Positions 26,494-35,655 of a stretch of 64,000 bases of DNA are shown in pieces (the stretch's first letter is position 1; the number at the start of each line of letters is the position of its first letter). The stretch spans positions 28,007,433 to 28,071,432 of the forward strand of contig NC_091933.1 in the NCBI RefSeq assembly GCF_041260155.1. The letters are read 5' to 3'. The translations under genes were made by a program, and so were the position numbers. The stretch comes from Ptychodera flava. Its lineage: Eukaryota > Hemichordata > Enteropneusta > Ptychoderidae. The notes under the pieces were generated by a model that saw nothing but the letters and a program-made list of their open reading frames with translations, was not told the origin of the DNA and did not search any database.

Positions 26494-29312
26494 GAATATT
26501 TTTTCTTTTTATGAAAATAAATAAGTCGGTTGTCGGTGACAATGCAATCACGCGACTTATATGTTCTTTTTTTCCATTGAATCTTTATGTTGTGTTTGAT
26601 TCTGCGCACAGCTGACTTGGACTTCGAAGGAATCAACGAAGATGATTGGTACTTGGCAAATATCAATCAAACCGCCTACATCCGGGTCAACTATGACGTA
26701 GACAACTGGAGGAAATTGGCCAAACAACTTAATGAATCTTTCGAGGTGAGAAACCAGCCTTGGGTTCTCGAAAAGGGAAATCAGTCACCGTAATTTTTAG
26801 ATATAAGTTCGTCCGTCGGTAAAACTGATGTACGTCTCAATTCATGAGAAATTTCTGGGTATATGATTGGTCGTCTGAATGATTGGCTTCGACTTACATC
26901 AAAACATTTCAATCTAGGTCATTCCTCTTCGAAGTCGCTCACATCTCCTGGACGACGCCCTCCATCTAGGTCGGTCTCATCATCTCGATCACGTGATCGC
27001 CTTGGAATTGATGGAGTATTTACGTCACGAAGACCAACATCTACCCTGGAACACCGTCTACAACGACCACTTCTTCACCGCGTACATGTTGTGGAGATCA
27101 TCGACATATGGGATGTTTCAGGTGCGTGGAGTCGCCCAGCAAATATACCAACTTGTACTGGGCTTCAATTCATAATGAATATATGACATTATGATGCCGT
27201 ATAGGCCTATATCATACAAATATTCTCGAGTATGTTCGGAAGAAAGATAATGTCGTCACATCAAAATACTCACTTTGAGGTGGATTGGAATAGTTTCGTC
27301 TAACGACAGTCCATGAGTCACCCTTTCGTGGAACTAAAACGGTTCGTACACCACCGATGATGTAAATACCTGAGAGATGTGACGCTAACAAGGAGCCTGT
27401 TGTCTTGCAATTACAGTGCACAGGTATTACTAAAAACGTTATTTCATTTCATACACTCCTCCCACAGAAATATATGCGATATCTAATATCTCCGAGTTAC
27501 GACCACCTTGGTTGGGATTTCGACTACACCTATTCAGAGGGCAACGAGATTGAATAGTAAGTGTCTTTGTTGGTCGTAGTTCAATACAAGACCTCGTTTT
27601 CGCCGCCCTTGTCTCTCATGAATGAAAGGTACTCGAATACGGATATTTACACTTCAAGTTGCCTTCAAAGAAGTTCACTGAAATTGGGATTTAATAGTAA
27701 GAGCAGAGGAGTATATCCCAGACCACTTTATGTTTGCTAAGTTGTTGGCTCTGAATGCACAGATGTTACCCACAATTCCCCTTGATCTGTATACAAAAAA
27801 CAAGCACATTTCTTCTGTACGTAGAACAGCTTGCATGGTCCATATTTCAAAATTTGACAGCGTTGTTTTGATGATCATTTCCTTCTAATTTCCCACTTTG
27901 AATAATGAGAAGGTTAACTCCTTTTCCACGGAGATAGCAATTTTGTAATTTTGTCAACAGATATTTTGATGGCCATACACAATATATTGAAGGAGACTAT
28001 GGGAATAAGTTGGAACTTTGTTGGCAAAAGAAAGGGTATTGTTTTTTTAATGTTCATGACAAAGGGATTTTGCATGTCCAACGGGTGGTATGATGAGACC
28101 AACTCAGTTACTGATAATGTTACCTTGGCAAATGTAGAATTTTTAGCACCTACAAACATCGTCTTCTTATTCGATTTACTCTTGAATTTGAAACATAATC
28201 ATAATAAATAATTTTGGAGCGTACTTTTAACAAATAATCTTACAATCAAACTGTAAGTCTTGAAGTCTGCAGAAAGCAATAAAATGGAATTAGCCTTTAG
28301 CAGACAAAATGTCTGAGTATATAATCAAGGAGAATTGTGGGTAACCTAACTCACTGTGCTCTGTTAGAATATTGAATAAAATAAAAATATGACACTTCAT
28401 CAAACCACGATGCACCGGAATCTGCAGAGATGTCGCGTGAATCACGAATTCATATGCGGGTGATTTTAACTTAATATTGATCACCTACAGATTTATCACC
28501 ATTCTCTGCAATAGTATCCGTGTAAGCTCCATTCGACATAGATTTTGCGCAGAATCAATTAATCGCAGATTATCCTCGTCAGTTACAGACAGCTGACCAC
28601 TCTCAGGACCGCCTGTGAATACAATCACGCCGAGTGTGTTGGTAACGCCACGCAGTTGTATCATGATTGGATCAGTAACCCCGACGGAGAACATCCGTAA
28701 GTTTACCCAGTCGTCGTGGATCTTTCTTTCAACGAAGGAGCAGAAAGGGCAGCTGATATCAACAAAAACAAAGCGTTCTTTTTAGCTGGTGTCGTTTCAA
28801 TTATGGCGAAACATTACCATTCTATTAAACTTTGAATTTGTTTCGGCGTTAAAAAAGTCAACGTCTTGAACATTCTCTAATGTTGTGAAGTTTTATTTCT
28901 TTCTCCAGAATCGACCCAAATATGAGAAGCTCTGCTTACTGCACGGTCATTCGGCATGGCAGCTACGTAGAATGGGAGTCAGCCTACATCAGACAGTCTG
29001 TGGATTTGACAGAAGGCAGTCGGCTGAGATCAGCCCTTGGATGCAGCAGGGAGCCGTACACTCTGATCGGGTAAGTACCACATGCTTTGGACTGAATTCT
29101 TGTGGCAGTGATCGTTAGAGCGAAAGCAGCCTTCAGTGCTACATGAATGTTCTCACTCTTACACATACATACATACATACATACATACATACATACATAC
29201 ATACATACATACATACATACATACATACATACATACACACACATACATACATACATACATACATACATACATACATACATACATACATACATACATACAT
29301 ACATACATACAT

Positions 29313-29378
<66 letters not shown>

Positions 29379-31343
29379 GGACAGACGGACGGACGGACGG
29401 ACGGACAGGCAATCAGACAGGCAGACAGGGAAGGGATAGAGGAAAGGATGGAAGAAGGATATTGGAATGGATAATTGACGATAAAAATAAGGCACTCTAA
29501 CTAGCTATTACGTCAAGTGCATGTGAAAGTGCCTTTATGTATTCGCATTTCAAAATTATGTGTCTTCGCGCAGTATAATTGATACTGTTAACATTCAGAA
29601 CAATCGTTTAGAACTCATCCCTCACCGTCCCCATTAATTCTGTACTCAGATACATGGAAAAGTCAATGGATACGAGCAATGGGCTCTCAGCAAGCTCTAC
29701 CATCGGATCTGTGAGAGATAATTCAGGGCTTGGATTTACACTTGCCTGGGAGTTTACCATGGATCACTTCGATGCTCTCCATGAGAGGTGAGTAACCGTA
29801 GAAAAAATTGACAGATAAACAATTAAAAAATAGACTGATAGAGACATATATGAGCGAACACAGGAAGTACGTGTCGTCAAGACGACTGAATACACGTTGC
29901 ATCGTTTGCCAATTTGAAGTTACAGTATTCTTTTTCAGGATTCCTGTGCATAAACATCTAGAAATTTTATCGTCGTTTTAAACTTAGGGTGGCCATATTC
30001 AAAACAAACAAAACATTTTCTTTGTCGCAGATAACGTTATATTGCCTTTTGTTGATTTTTAGATTGAGTCAACAAGTTTTCCAACTCAAAGTTTGTGTGG
30101 TGTTACTGTATAGGTACATTGTCATTGTCATGGACCATTACCTATCACCTTACCTTGAAATACAGTATTCTCGTCAGTTTGTTTGTTTTTGCGAAACAAA
30201 TCATATCGATTTTTATCACGAAGAAAATTTTTCTTTTCGATTGAGGTTTGAATTAAACAATATGCAAATAGCTCATTAGAAGTCACGTGGTTGATTTCGA
30301 CAATACTGATTGGATATTTAACCCTTGTCACTTAAGACACTAACATGTAAAATGAATGCAGGGCAAACACAGGACAAAGACAAAATACTGTTACCAGTTT
30401 CTATAAAGTTTATCCTACTAGAAAGTTAGACCGGCTACATGAAAGGTAGCAGTCAATCAAGAAATACTGTTATGCAAGTTGGAGAATTGACAAATATCAC
30501 AACATAGCATCACGAACCATCATTATTTTCCTCGTGATTGAGTTAATATTTTTGAGCTCGCATGTGTAACCTTCACACGTGTGTTCTCCAGAGGTGTTTC
30601 TGTCTGACTGGAGACTAGCTCCGGGATCCACGGTCAGACATGCTGATCTGTTCATGTAGAGTTAGGCGACTCACATATATCAACTGTACACTCTCACCTT
30701 TCTCAATTCCCCCGACAGATACGGCGATAGTGCTTATGGGATAGTGTGGGCTTTCGCTGATAAGATGAACTCTCAAAATGACCTCGATCAGGTAAGGACC
30801 GAAGTTGTACATACCCGTCGTCAAGATGGCTCTCTCGCGAGCAGTTTGCCGTTCTCGGCTGCGTCGGTTTGTGGCCGTACCACCTCATGAATGGTGTCCG
30901 GCACATGACATGACATGACATGACATGAAGACATATACTGATTTGTTGCTGCTACTTTACAATGTCGGAACTACTGAAAGGTTTTATTCAAATTCAAAAA
31001 TAACAGCAATGTATGTTCACAGTACTGGATTCAGTATTTGCCTAGACCCTATACGCCGCTTACGGCCTCCGTGGGGTCTGAGGCATAGAGGCCTTAAGCG
31101 ACGTATAGGGTCTAGGCAAATACAGTATAGGACATATCAGATGTGTCGTTGATAATCATTATTTTTTTTCTTTTTGCGTTTCAGCTAAACGCTTTTGGAG
31201 AAAGATATTACGATATGCCGGGAGAAGAAGCCGTCAAATTTTACGAAGCCGTCGATAAAGTGACTGCTAACATTGCCTGGGCAGATAGGAACATGGGCGC
31301 CATTAAAGATTTCCTCTCGGATGTCATGACTAGAATTCGTTGA
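2570..31343 (+). CDS. ANPEP-like: membrane alanyl aminopeptidase (APN-like), M1 family, 17 exons
   Basis: Zinc aminopeptidase that removes N-terminal residues from peptides at the cell surface. Exons: 2570-3186, 8402-8696, 9055-9175, 11792-11949, 12566-12679, 13029-13166, 13458-13589, 14574-14752, 15267-15355, 26612-26745, 26918-27121, 27468-27556, 28583-28696, 28909-29070, 29650-29787, 30719-30791, 31185-31343. All introns are GT-AG and all phases agree, giving 971 aa (human APN is 967). Residues 1-20 form a short cytoplasmic tail and about 21-44 a single membrane anchor (type II). FPCLDEP lies in exon 2. GAMEN is at 355-359 (exopeptidase specificity). HELLH at 392-396 plus E415 form the HExxH-x18-E zinc site, and Y479 matches the transition-state Tyr. 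The C-terminal helical domain follows to the stop. HELLH replaces the more usual HELAH; the catalytic residues are intact. The exon 8 donor (GTGTGT) is weak. Whether this is the ortholog of ANPEP or of a sister such as ENPEP cannot be settled here. Confidence 0.95.
4201..4876. repeat. 225-bp tandem repeat, three copies
   Basis: Copies start at 4201, 4426 and 4652 (periods 225 and 226), each opening GTTATYCCTATATACC. Copies two and three are nearly identical; the first is slightly more diverged. They lie in aminopeptidase intron 1, directly before a TE-like tail at about 4866-4966. Confidence 0.85.
4866..5275. repeat. two copies of a roughly 100-bp TE-tail-like repeat
   Basis: The sequence around 4866-4966 recurs at about 5185-5275. 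Both contain ATGTCTGAGATATCTGCGTG, then a GGAC-rich run, a TATAAgYCCCC box and a GGACTT-TCCGTGGG end. This looks like the terminal part of a dispersed repeat family; the superfamily is not recognisable. Confidence 0.6.
5486..6341. mobile_element. non-autonomous TIR transposon, hAT-like ends
   Basis: An 856-bp element with 15-bp perfect terminal inverted repeats (CAGGGCTCGAAATTA / TAATTTCGAGCCCTG). Subterminal blocks on both sides carry GGGCTACCA and GGTAGCCCAC motifs. CTTAC flanks both ends (5481-5485 and 6342-6346). CAGGG ends are typical of hAT elements, but hAT would give 8 bp and only 5 are visible. No transposase frame is present. Confidence 0.75.
6496..6815. mobile_element. short TIR element with 9-bp flanking duplication
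   Basis: Starts TAGCCCTGCGTACGATGC and ends with its inverse (GCATCGTACGCAGAGCTA, one mismatch). It is flanked by GTTGACCCC at 6487-6495 and 6816-6824. A third, inverted copy of the terminal motif lies inside at about 6530-6553, so the left end alone can fold into a hairpin. It is 320 bp with no transposase. A 9-bp duplication would suit a Mutator-like element; an 8-bp hAT duplication plus a chance base is possible. Confidence 0.75.
7201..7256. repeat. 33-bp direct duplication
   Basis: ACTTCGTGCACCATCCAGGA occurs at 7201 and again at 7234. It is a minor tandem duplication in aminopeptidase intron 1. Confidence 0.7.
8246..8271. repeat. 11-bp perfect hairpin
   Basis: TGTACTTGGGC pairs with GCCCAAGTACA around a 4-base loop in intron 1, about 130 bases before the exon 2 acceptor. 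No function is apparent. Confidence 0.6.
10097..11051. mobile_element. non-autonomous TIR transposon, Harbinger-like
   Basis: The terminal inverted repeats match at 29 of 30 bases and begin GGGAGCCGTCATTATTTA. They are flanked by TAA at 10094-10096 and 11052-11054. A 3-bp TWA duplication with GG-rich ends fits PIF/Harbinger. The 955-bp body has G-rich subterminal blocks repeating GGGGGGTNACTCAAAA and a microsatellite at 10322-10427. It has no transposase frame and lies in aminopeptidase intron 3. Confidence 0.72.
10322..10427. repeat. (AC)n/(AT)n microsatellite
   Basis: A short CA-rich stretch followed by about 80 bases of uninterrupted AT dinucleotides, inside the Harbinger-like element. 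Confidence 0.95.
11792..12679 (+). CDS. ANPEP-like: aminopeptidase exons 4 and 5: GAMEN motif and zinc site
   Basis: Exon 4 (11792-11949) carries EFSPGAMENWG and ends exactly after HELLHQ. Exon 5 (12566-12679) opens WFGNYVTMVWWD and carries the third zinc ligand in LNEGFATYF. The phase-0 intron therefore splits the HExxH-x18-E signature between its two halves. The stop codon at 12003-12005 lies in the intron, so exon 4 cannot simply read on. Confidence 0.94.
15356..16230. other. aminopeptidase intron 9, left part, ending in a (TAC)n tract
   Basis: There is no gene or element that I can support up to 16194. Positions 16195-16230 are twelve perfect TAC units that abut the LINE 5' end. Confidence 0.6.
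16437..18044 (+). CDS. LINE ORF1 protein, CCHC nucleic-acid-binding
   Basis: An open 535-residue frame starting at an ATG with context CAAGATGG; an upstream in-frame ATG at 16359 would add 26 residues. The first 180 residues are compact and probably RRM-like. Then comes a zinc knuckle, CFNCYELGHIKSKC (C-x2-C-x4-H-x4-C), followed by a long acidic Asn/Asp/Ser-rich tail and a basic C-terminal segment. This is the architecture of L1/Tx1 ORF1 proteins that coat the element RNA. It is intact, unlike ORF2, which suggests a fairly recent insertion. It is not a host gene: it sits inside an intron and is followed 43 bases later by the endonuclease. Confidence 0.85.
   Translation: MAASSQSFSGMTRKHGLKCLSLRGVTVESYVKGIAKVTGPQNVLAASRVNGAVIVFLSSTNWVEAICLEGIDVDRCWITPEPHVKPATKVILSGVPPFIPNEVLIGELSKCGKVVGGVRNIPLGCKSEDLKHVKSFRRQMYILPTVTDAELLGCYQVVFENKTYHVYLSFDEVRCFNCYELGHIKSKCPGVMQDSQNENDNDNEMDTTEMNENVENGDEVTENIDAEGEGIQTNADNQSTPVDNHDLHNNVDDQPNDHDVINNSPETNAASTTDKNASNISAKEINVIQSEKNSQDVNVSILTNYNDNVHSNQVDTCIEPKNSDSSDNMEISNNVIQSATQHDSKSHKSQKTHFSSGNSAEERVLTPPSPFPPSPCFSPATGSLSSTDSNQPISVELSDLSLPGPSSLFNASLDNSQDLFLTPAQILANQKKHAEDKDIDETTSMTSELSDISQTAERNRQAPSIQAIEEFLEDTLHSKKIITRCIEFCPDLKLLSSAFNNYRRCQHLSGAQKARVQKINSKIKQHIRATGKPIH
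18087..18784 (+). pseudogene. LINE ORF2, APE-like endonuclease domain (broken)
   Basis: Begins MASISMLSLNVRG at 18087. APE-family motifs follow in order: LNVRG, LLQETHT, NVYAP, LDGDFNCT, RLDRIYV and SDHSAV, with the catalytic Glu, Asp and His all recognisable. A stop codon at 18168-18170 interrupts codon 28, and a frameshift in a T-run near 18600 moves the end of the domain to another frame. The enzyme nicks target DNA to prime reverse transcription. Confidence 0.82.
18788..19966 (+). pseudogene. LINE ORF2, linker and first half of reverse transcriptase
   Basis: A linker frame runs to 19132, and after a frameshift at about 19110-19135 the RT frame follows. RT blocks seen: GRSPGIDGLPNEFY, LLPKSGDSTKLKNWRPVSLL, SIPGRQIHYNI, and motif A in ALDQEKAFDRINH. 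A further frameshift near 19930 comes just before the LTR element begins. The polymerase YADD box is absent from the window. The wording of the blocks is closest to the Tx1/L1 lineage. Confidence 0.82.
19967..20530 (-). repeat. 3' LTR of the Gmr1-like element
   Basis: A 564-bp terminal repeat bounded by TGTTATGTAG and CTGCACGTAACA on the minus strand. It is preceded by a purine-rich tract and contains a TATA-like box (TTATAAAAGGG near 20312-20322). The partner at the other end shares only the last 13 bases, TGTTACGTGCAGA on the plus strand. Confidence 0.7.
19967..25588 (-). mobile_element. Gmr1-like Ty3/gypsy LTR retrotransposon fossil inside the LINE
   Basis: An LTR element in opposite orientation to the LINE. 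Parts on the minus strand, from high to low coordinates: a remnant of the 5' LTR end (25576-25588); a primer-binding site at 25557-25573 matching a tRNA-Pro 3' end; a gag region (about 25.5-24.2 kb) with a CCHC knuckle; a protease DTG motif (about 24.0 kb); an integrase with HHCC finger and DDE core (about 23.3-22.3 kb); reverse transcriptase (about 21.8-21.3 kb); RNase H (about 21.1-20.9 kb); a purine tract (about 20531-20550); and a 3' LTR (19967-20530). Integrase upstream of RT is the Ty1/copia-like order known for Gmr1-like gypsy elements of deuterostomes. It is broken, with roughly three or four breaks plus a largely missing 5' LTR. Long open stretches suggest moderate to young age. Confidence 0.85.
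25589..25770. other. unassigned sequence between LTR-element end and LINE remnant
   Basis: About 180 bases that resemble neither the 564-bp LTR at the other end nor any LINE ORF2 block that I can identify. It may be a deletion junction or a fragment of another repeat. Confidence 0.4.
25774..25965 (+). pseudogene. LINE ORF2 C-terminal remnant
   Basis: An open stretch of about 60 codons ending in TAA at 25963-25965, rich in K, N and R (FRTRLKSRIQIEFLHHK). Its position before the LINE 3'UTR and in the same orientation suggests the end of ORF2. The roughly 1.5 kb or more of ORF2 expected between the RT core and this piece is missing. Confidence 0.55.
26428..26487. repeat. (TAC)20 microsatellite
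   Basis: Twenty perfect TAC units directly after the LINE 3' end. Together with the (TAC)12 before the LINE it looks like one microsatellite split by insertion. The minus-strand poly-Ser frame across it is not a gene. Confidence 0.95.
26612..31343 (+). CDS. ANPEP-like: aminopeptidase exons 10-17: C-terminal helical domain
   Basis: Exons after the element-filled intron. Exon 10 gives WYLANINQTAYIRVNYD, exon 11 LELMEYLRHEDQHLPW, exon 12 KYMRYLISPSYDHLGW, and exon 13 ACEYNHAECVGNATQLYHDW, with the paired Cys residues of the family. Exon 14 gives IDPNMRSSAYCTVIRHG, and exons 15-17 run to the stop at 31341-31343. Exon 13 starts at 28583 with the acceptor CGTCAG. An earlier candidate acceptor at 28492 leads to a stop and is rejected. 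Confidence 0.92.
29157..29420. repeat. compound tetranucleotide microsatellite
   Basis: In aminopeptidase intron 14: (ACAT)n to about 29314, then (ACAG)n to about 29377, then (ACGG)n with decay. The long frames on both strands (THIHTYIH, CLSVCLSV) are repeat artefacts. Confidence 0.97.
30905..30929. repeat. (ACATG)5 pentanucleotide repeat
   Basis: Five short ACATG units in aminopeptidase intron 16. Confidence 0.8.
31034..31123. repeat. 36-bp-stem hairpin in the last aminopeptidase intron
   Basis: Left arm 31034-31069 and right arm 31088-31123 are inverted copies with two mismatches in 36, separated by an 18-base loop. It contains GCCTAGACCCTATACG. It is probably a small foldback or MITE; no clear target duplication is seen. 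Confidence 0.85.
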
Positions 31344-31433
31344 TTTTGATATCAAATTTCCAGCCTAGAAGTTAAAGATTTCCTATAAGAAAGCACTTAA
31401 ACTTTCGCCGCTTGAATTTAGTCTCCACGCGAT

Positions 31434-31439
31434 AATAAA
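31434..31439 (+). promoter_or_regulatory. polyadenylation signal of the aminopeptidase gene
   Basis: AATAAA lies 91 bases past the stop codon, followed by T-rich sequence. It is the first such signal downstream and the likely 3' end of the transcript. Confidence 0.5.
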
Positions 31440-32547
31440 AAATTGATTATTTGTCCCAACGCGTGAAGGGTCATTCGCCTTTGAAGTAATGCAGAGCATT
31501 TATTAGTTTTGGACATTTGGCCGTAAATTCTTTCTAAAATCCTTTTTGTCCCTTTTCTGTATGATTTGTCCCCTATGTTGTACTGTACTAATCATGTTGG
31601 TCACTAGCGATGTCCTCAAAAGGTTGAAAACATTTTTGCCGTGAAATTTCCATTAAAATGAAAATAACTGTAAATTCAATATTAAACTTGTATGCGACCT
31701 TCAGCCACGAAATTGCAAGTCATTTCATTTTGCGTAAAAATAACTGACACAATCATAGAATCTGCACTTAAATTTCCCTTCAGACTGACTTATGAGACTT
31801 ATTGAAAATCTCGACTTGCAATGCCAGTTTAACACCCATTATCAACTTAGACGCCATTTATTGTATCTATTGTATTCTGATACCATGATAAGTGTGTAAG
31901 TTCTTATAAAGTTCACGATGTCATTTCACTTATTAGTGACCAGACTGTGATTTTTTTAAAATTCCCATGCACGTCATTGTTTGGTTCACCACATTTATAG
32001 GTAAGACGTAACGGATAGCCTGGATAACTCGGGGGTATAACAAATTTCATAGCCATCAAAGAATTTTATATTTACTTAAAAACGCAAGCATTTGTCAATG
32101 GCAGTACTATTTAAATCCAAGTTTTCTGAAGAATGAGGAGGAAATATACGATTTGTCAGATATGGTTTCATATCATCACGGTTCCTTGAAAGGTTATGTA
32201 CGAATGCATGGCAGAGAATTTGGAAACCAAGATCATCTACTTTCTGATAGTGCTGCGTCGATGTATAGAGCGATTTGAATTACTTTTTAAACTGACGAAG
32301 AACGAGGAAGGGACCGCGGCCATTAAACCGTTTTCGGGAGATGGTCAAAGTCGGTGAAAAATTTATCTACGGGGCTAAAAATTTGTCTTGCAAACAGGTA
32401 TCCATATGACCGGAAAGTGAACAGTGTGGAATTCGCAGGGAAAAACTTCGCATTCTCTGCCGCAACTGCATATATATATCGAATCATGGAATACAACAAA
32501 TGTTTTGCATTTCCTCATTCTGCCCAACCCTTTCTAAGATGGTCTGG

Positions 32548-32687
32548 GCATCATTATACAAGTGGTATAGCCACAAACTGATGACGTCAAATCACCGTAC
32601 GCAAAACACAGACGCCTTGCAATTATGGCGCTGTGTATGGCGATTTTACGTCATCAGTTTGTGGCTATACCACTTGTAAAATGATGC
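32548..32687. mobile_element. 140-bp palindromic MITE-like element
   Basis: The 40-bp arms 32548-32587 and 32648-32687 are inverted copies with one mismatch. The arms include TACAAGTGGTATAGCCACAA. The arms extend more loosely toward the centre, so almost the whole element folds back. No obvious flanking duplication lies outside the arms. Confidence 0.75.
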
Positions 32688-33400
32688 AAAATAGAAACTT
32701 TTTCAGAATGGCGTGGTGTTTGAATTCTTTAAACTTTGCAAAGAAAGGGTAGAATGGTACTATCTTGTCAGCAGCAGTGAGTAGAAGTGGAGGTCGATGG
32801 TAGTTTAGACACCCAGTTGCAAGTATATCTTAAAAGTTTCAGCCTATGTCATACATACGCAAACAGAGAATTATTTTCAAAGTGTTAAAAATTCTTTGAT
32901 GAAGGTAACGTCTCTTGTTTTATGACACACTCGAGCTCACCCGGAAAGTATTTTGGATTCGCCAATCTAGAAAGGAAAAGCTACACATTCCAGTTGGTTA
33001 AGTTTAGGATGTACTACGGCCTCGTTTCCAGATAAACGGTCTCATCAGAAAATATAAAATTTGATCTGGCCATGTTTGTTCAGCTACGGGGGTGACATCC
33101 ATACATTGAACCGTTGTAGATATTGAGCTCCTACCAGAGTTTTGGTGCTAATGCAGGCTTCAACACCTGACTCATGATCATGTCATGAGGGCGCACTTTG
33201 AATGTTTCAAGCGCGGCGAGCCTTTTGCGAGTGGTCGTCACCTACGGAATTTACACTAAATCATAGACCCTCGAGGGTCTATGACTAAATCGACGGTCAA
33301 ATCGTACGGTTACGATCATCCATAACATTGTAAGACATGCCTCTTTTTATAAGATTAAACCAATTAATTGCATATTCTCTTCATTTATTTGACAATCATG

Positions 33401-35350
33401 GTAGAATGCCCATCAGGGACAAATGTTCAGACTCCGACAATATTTTTTGGTCTGTACATAGAGTTGTCGCCGGCTTTTTGTTGTGAGAATCGAAAATTTG
33501 ATTTTTCCTTCATAGAGTTAACAGGGATGGCGACCATTTTGATTATCAAGTATAGGTAAATATTGGGTAATTTGTTTCTCTAGTACCAACGTTTGCTTGG
33601 TGACCATGATTTTTTATTCATGATTGATGTTGAAAAAGAATGGTTAAAGGTTTCTTCAAAATCTGTTTTATATAATGCGTGACATGCATTTTCTGAATTA
33701 CTCATTCCGTAATATGTCACCAACGACGAGTAAAACAAGTTTTATTCAAATAATCTTTGTCTAAGTTGTTATGCTTATAACAATAGATTATTGATACTGC
33801 ATTGAACAATTTAGAGTGGTTTGACAAGGTTACACTTGTTTTTGTTCTGTTTATCATATATGTTGTATATGATATTTCTGCTGAACCGTCATAGCATTCA
33901 AATTTTAAAGTAAAAGAGCGAATGTGAAATTAGTTTGGTAAGTTTGAAATCTTGAAACATTTTTACAATAGTTTACAGAGGGCGTATTTTATACCCGAAG
34001 GTGTGTCTGACAATATTCTACGTGAGCGTATCCTTTTGGCAGAGACTCAAATAACTTCTCTGTTATATTCTGTGTTACATATCCAGATTGTTCGAATTCA
34101 ATATTGCGAAAACTTTGACTCCAATCGCTTGGCCCTATGATAAAATTGTCTTTGTTTTGTACCGAATACAAATAATCGTCTCCTTTTCCACACTATCTGC
34201 ATATCTTGGTGTGTGTCTAAATTCCAGAATTTGAATCACGGCCAATACTCAAAGTCAACATTATATCTCAGTATGTGGGCACTCGCCCTCTAAGCTGACA
34301 TCACCAAGTTAAGTCGCCAGTTGGGCATTTTTATCTGTGCGTTTCTCCAGTCTCGAATAATTTCATGGCTATGAAGCCTGCATATTCAACAAACGGTGCA
34401 AAAACAACTTTTTGGGAAATGGACAGTAGGACAAAAGTCGTCATTTTCTGGCATTTCCCGTTTTGTTGTGCCTCTTTGCACCGATCATTAATTCATTGCA
34501 ATCTTATAAACTTAAAGATAGTCGGGCGATATCTTACTTTATTTGATGTAAACACACCTTCATTGCACCCTATGGTCACATCAAAGTAACGAGCAAGATA
34601 ACGGAGATTGCTTTGAATGACGTTAACGTCCAGGTCACGTGAACCAGCAGAAAACGTCGACTCGATCATAATTTTCACCTTTATCGCTCCCGTCGAAAGG
34701 ATTATCTTCGGGTCTACATGCTCGACATTATGAGTTCCTATTCTAATGCCCTGTTTGACATGTACAGTAAATTTGAATATATTTTCCAGTACTTTTCTTC
34801 TGTTTGCCAAATAATGATTCTTGTTCCAGTCCTAAAATCAGCCGAACCTGTATGTGTGTGACGTTGAATGATAGATCATTGACAACTGAATTTCAATGTG
34901 GACAAGCATGTATTCGTCAACAATGACATACAGTAAACAACGCATACAATTCTATGCGTTGTGTTGGCAACGCTAATACTCTTTATTTCATCACACTTAC
35001 GGGAGATGAATAAATTATGTATATTTTATCAAACAAAAATTAATGAAATTGTTATAAAAAAACTACTGATAACTTCTATTATCTTCTTAATGTAGAATGC
35101 GCCTCGGGGACAGATATATTTCAGATACATTTCTGGTCTACCGCTTGTAGGGAGCTCATTTTAAACTGTTGGGGTAAATAATATCAAAATATCACCGCCT
35201 AAATTATGGCGGCCATTTTAAATTTCAAATATCGGTAAATGTCATGTAATTTGTTTTTCTAGTGCGAAACTTTGCACTGTGACTCCTGATTTTTATTCCT
35301 GATTGGTAACAGAACGGTTGAAAATTTCAATGAGGAAAATTTGAGCAACA
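33401..35350. repeat. pair of diverged direct repeats
   Basis: Blocks at about 33401-33665 and 35092-35350 share ordered islands: GTAGAATGC, GGCGRCCATTTT, TAGGTAAAT or TCGGTAAAT, TAATTTGTTTYTCTAGT, and TGATTTTTATTC-type tracts. They are probably two old copies of one repeat family in the same orientation. Confidence 0.6.
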
Positions 35351-35655
35351 GTGTAAGTTTTTCAACTTCGGGACACATACGACCTTAGTATGACAAGTCA
35401 GTAGTCACAGCGCCACCTCAGTGTCAGCGCCACGCAACAGAGAGGAAAGACATTGGCCTGGAGAAGAATGCATGCGTCTGCGCCATATGTGCTGTAAGTC
35501 GACGAACAGTCGATTCTGCCTTTGAAAAATATATTTTGATTTTTCCACAAAGTAAAGAGACACAACTTTCAATAAGTGCACAGTCTGTATTATATTGTTG
35601 TCTGGAGGGCACCGGGTAACTATTTGGCATACAAGAGGTGTTACCTTTTAAGGCA

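Noticed and set aside
26120-26551. Minus-strand 143-codon frame with a poly-Ser run
   Set aside because: The Ser run is the (TAC)20 tract read backwards; the flanks are LINE 3'UTR and intron.
28493-28582. Alternative acceptor for aminopeptidase exon 13 after ACCTACAG
   Set aside because: In the required phase it reaches a stop codon, and the sequence does not resemble the family; the acceptor at 28581-28582 fits both.
28485-28694. Minus-strand 69-codon frame
   Set aside because: Antisense shadow of aminopeptidase exon 13, whose plus-strand reading matches the family and joins in phase.
28984-29500. Several long frames on both strands reading THIHTYIH or CLSVCLSV
   Set aside because: They are translations of the tetranucleotide microsatellite, not proteins.
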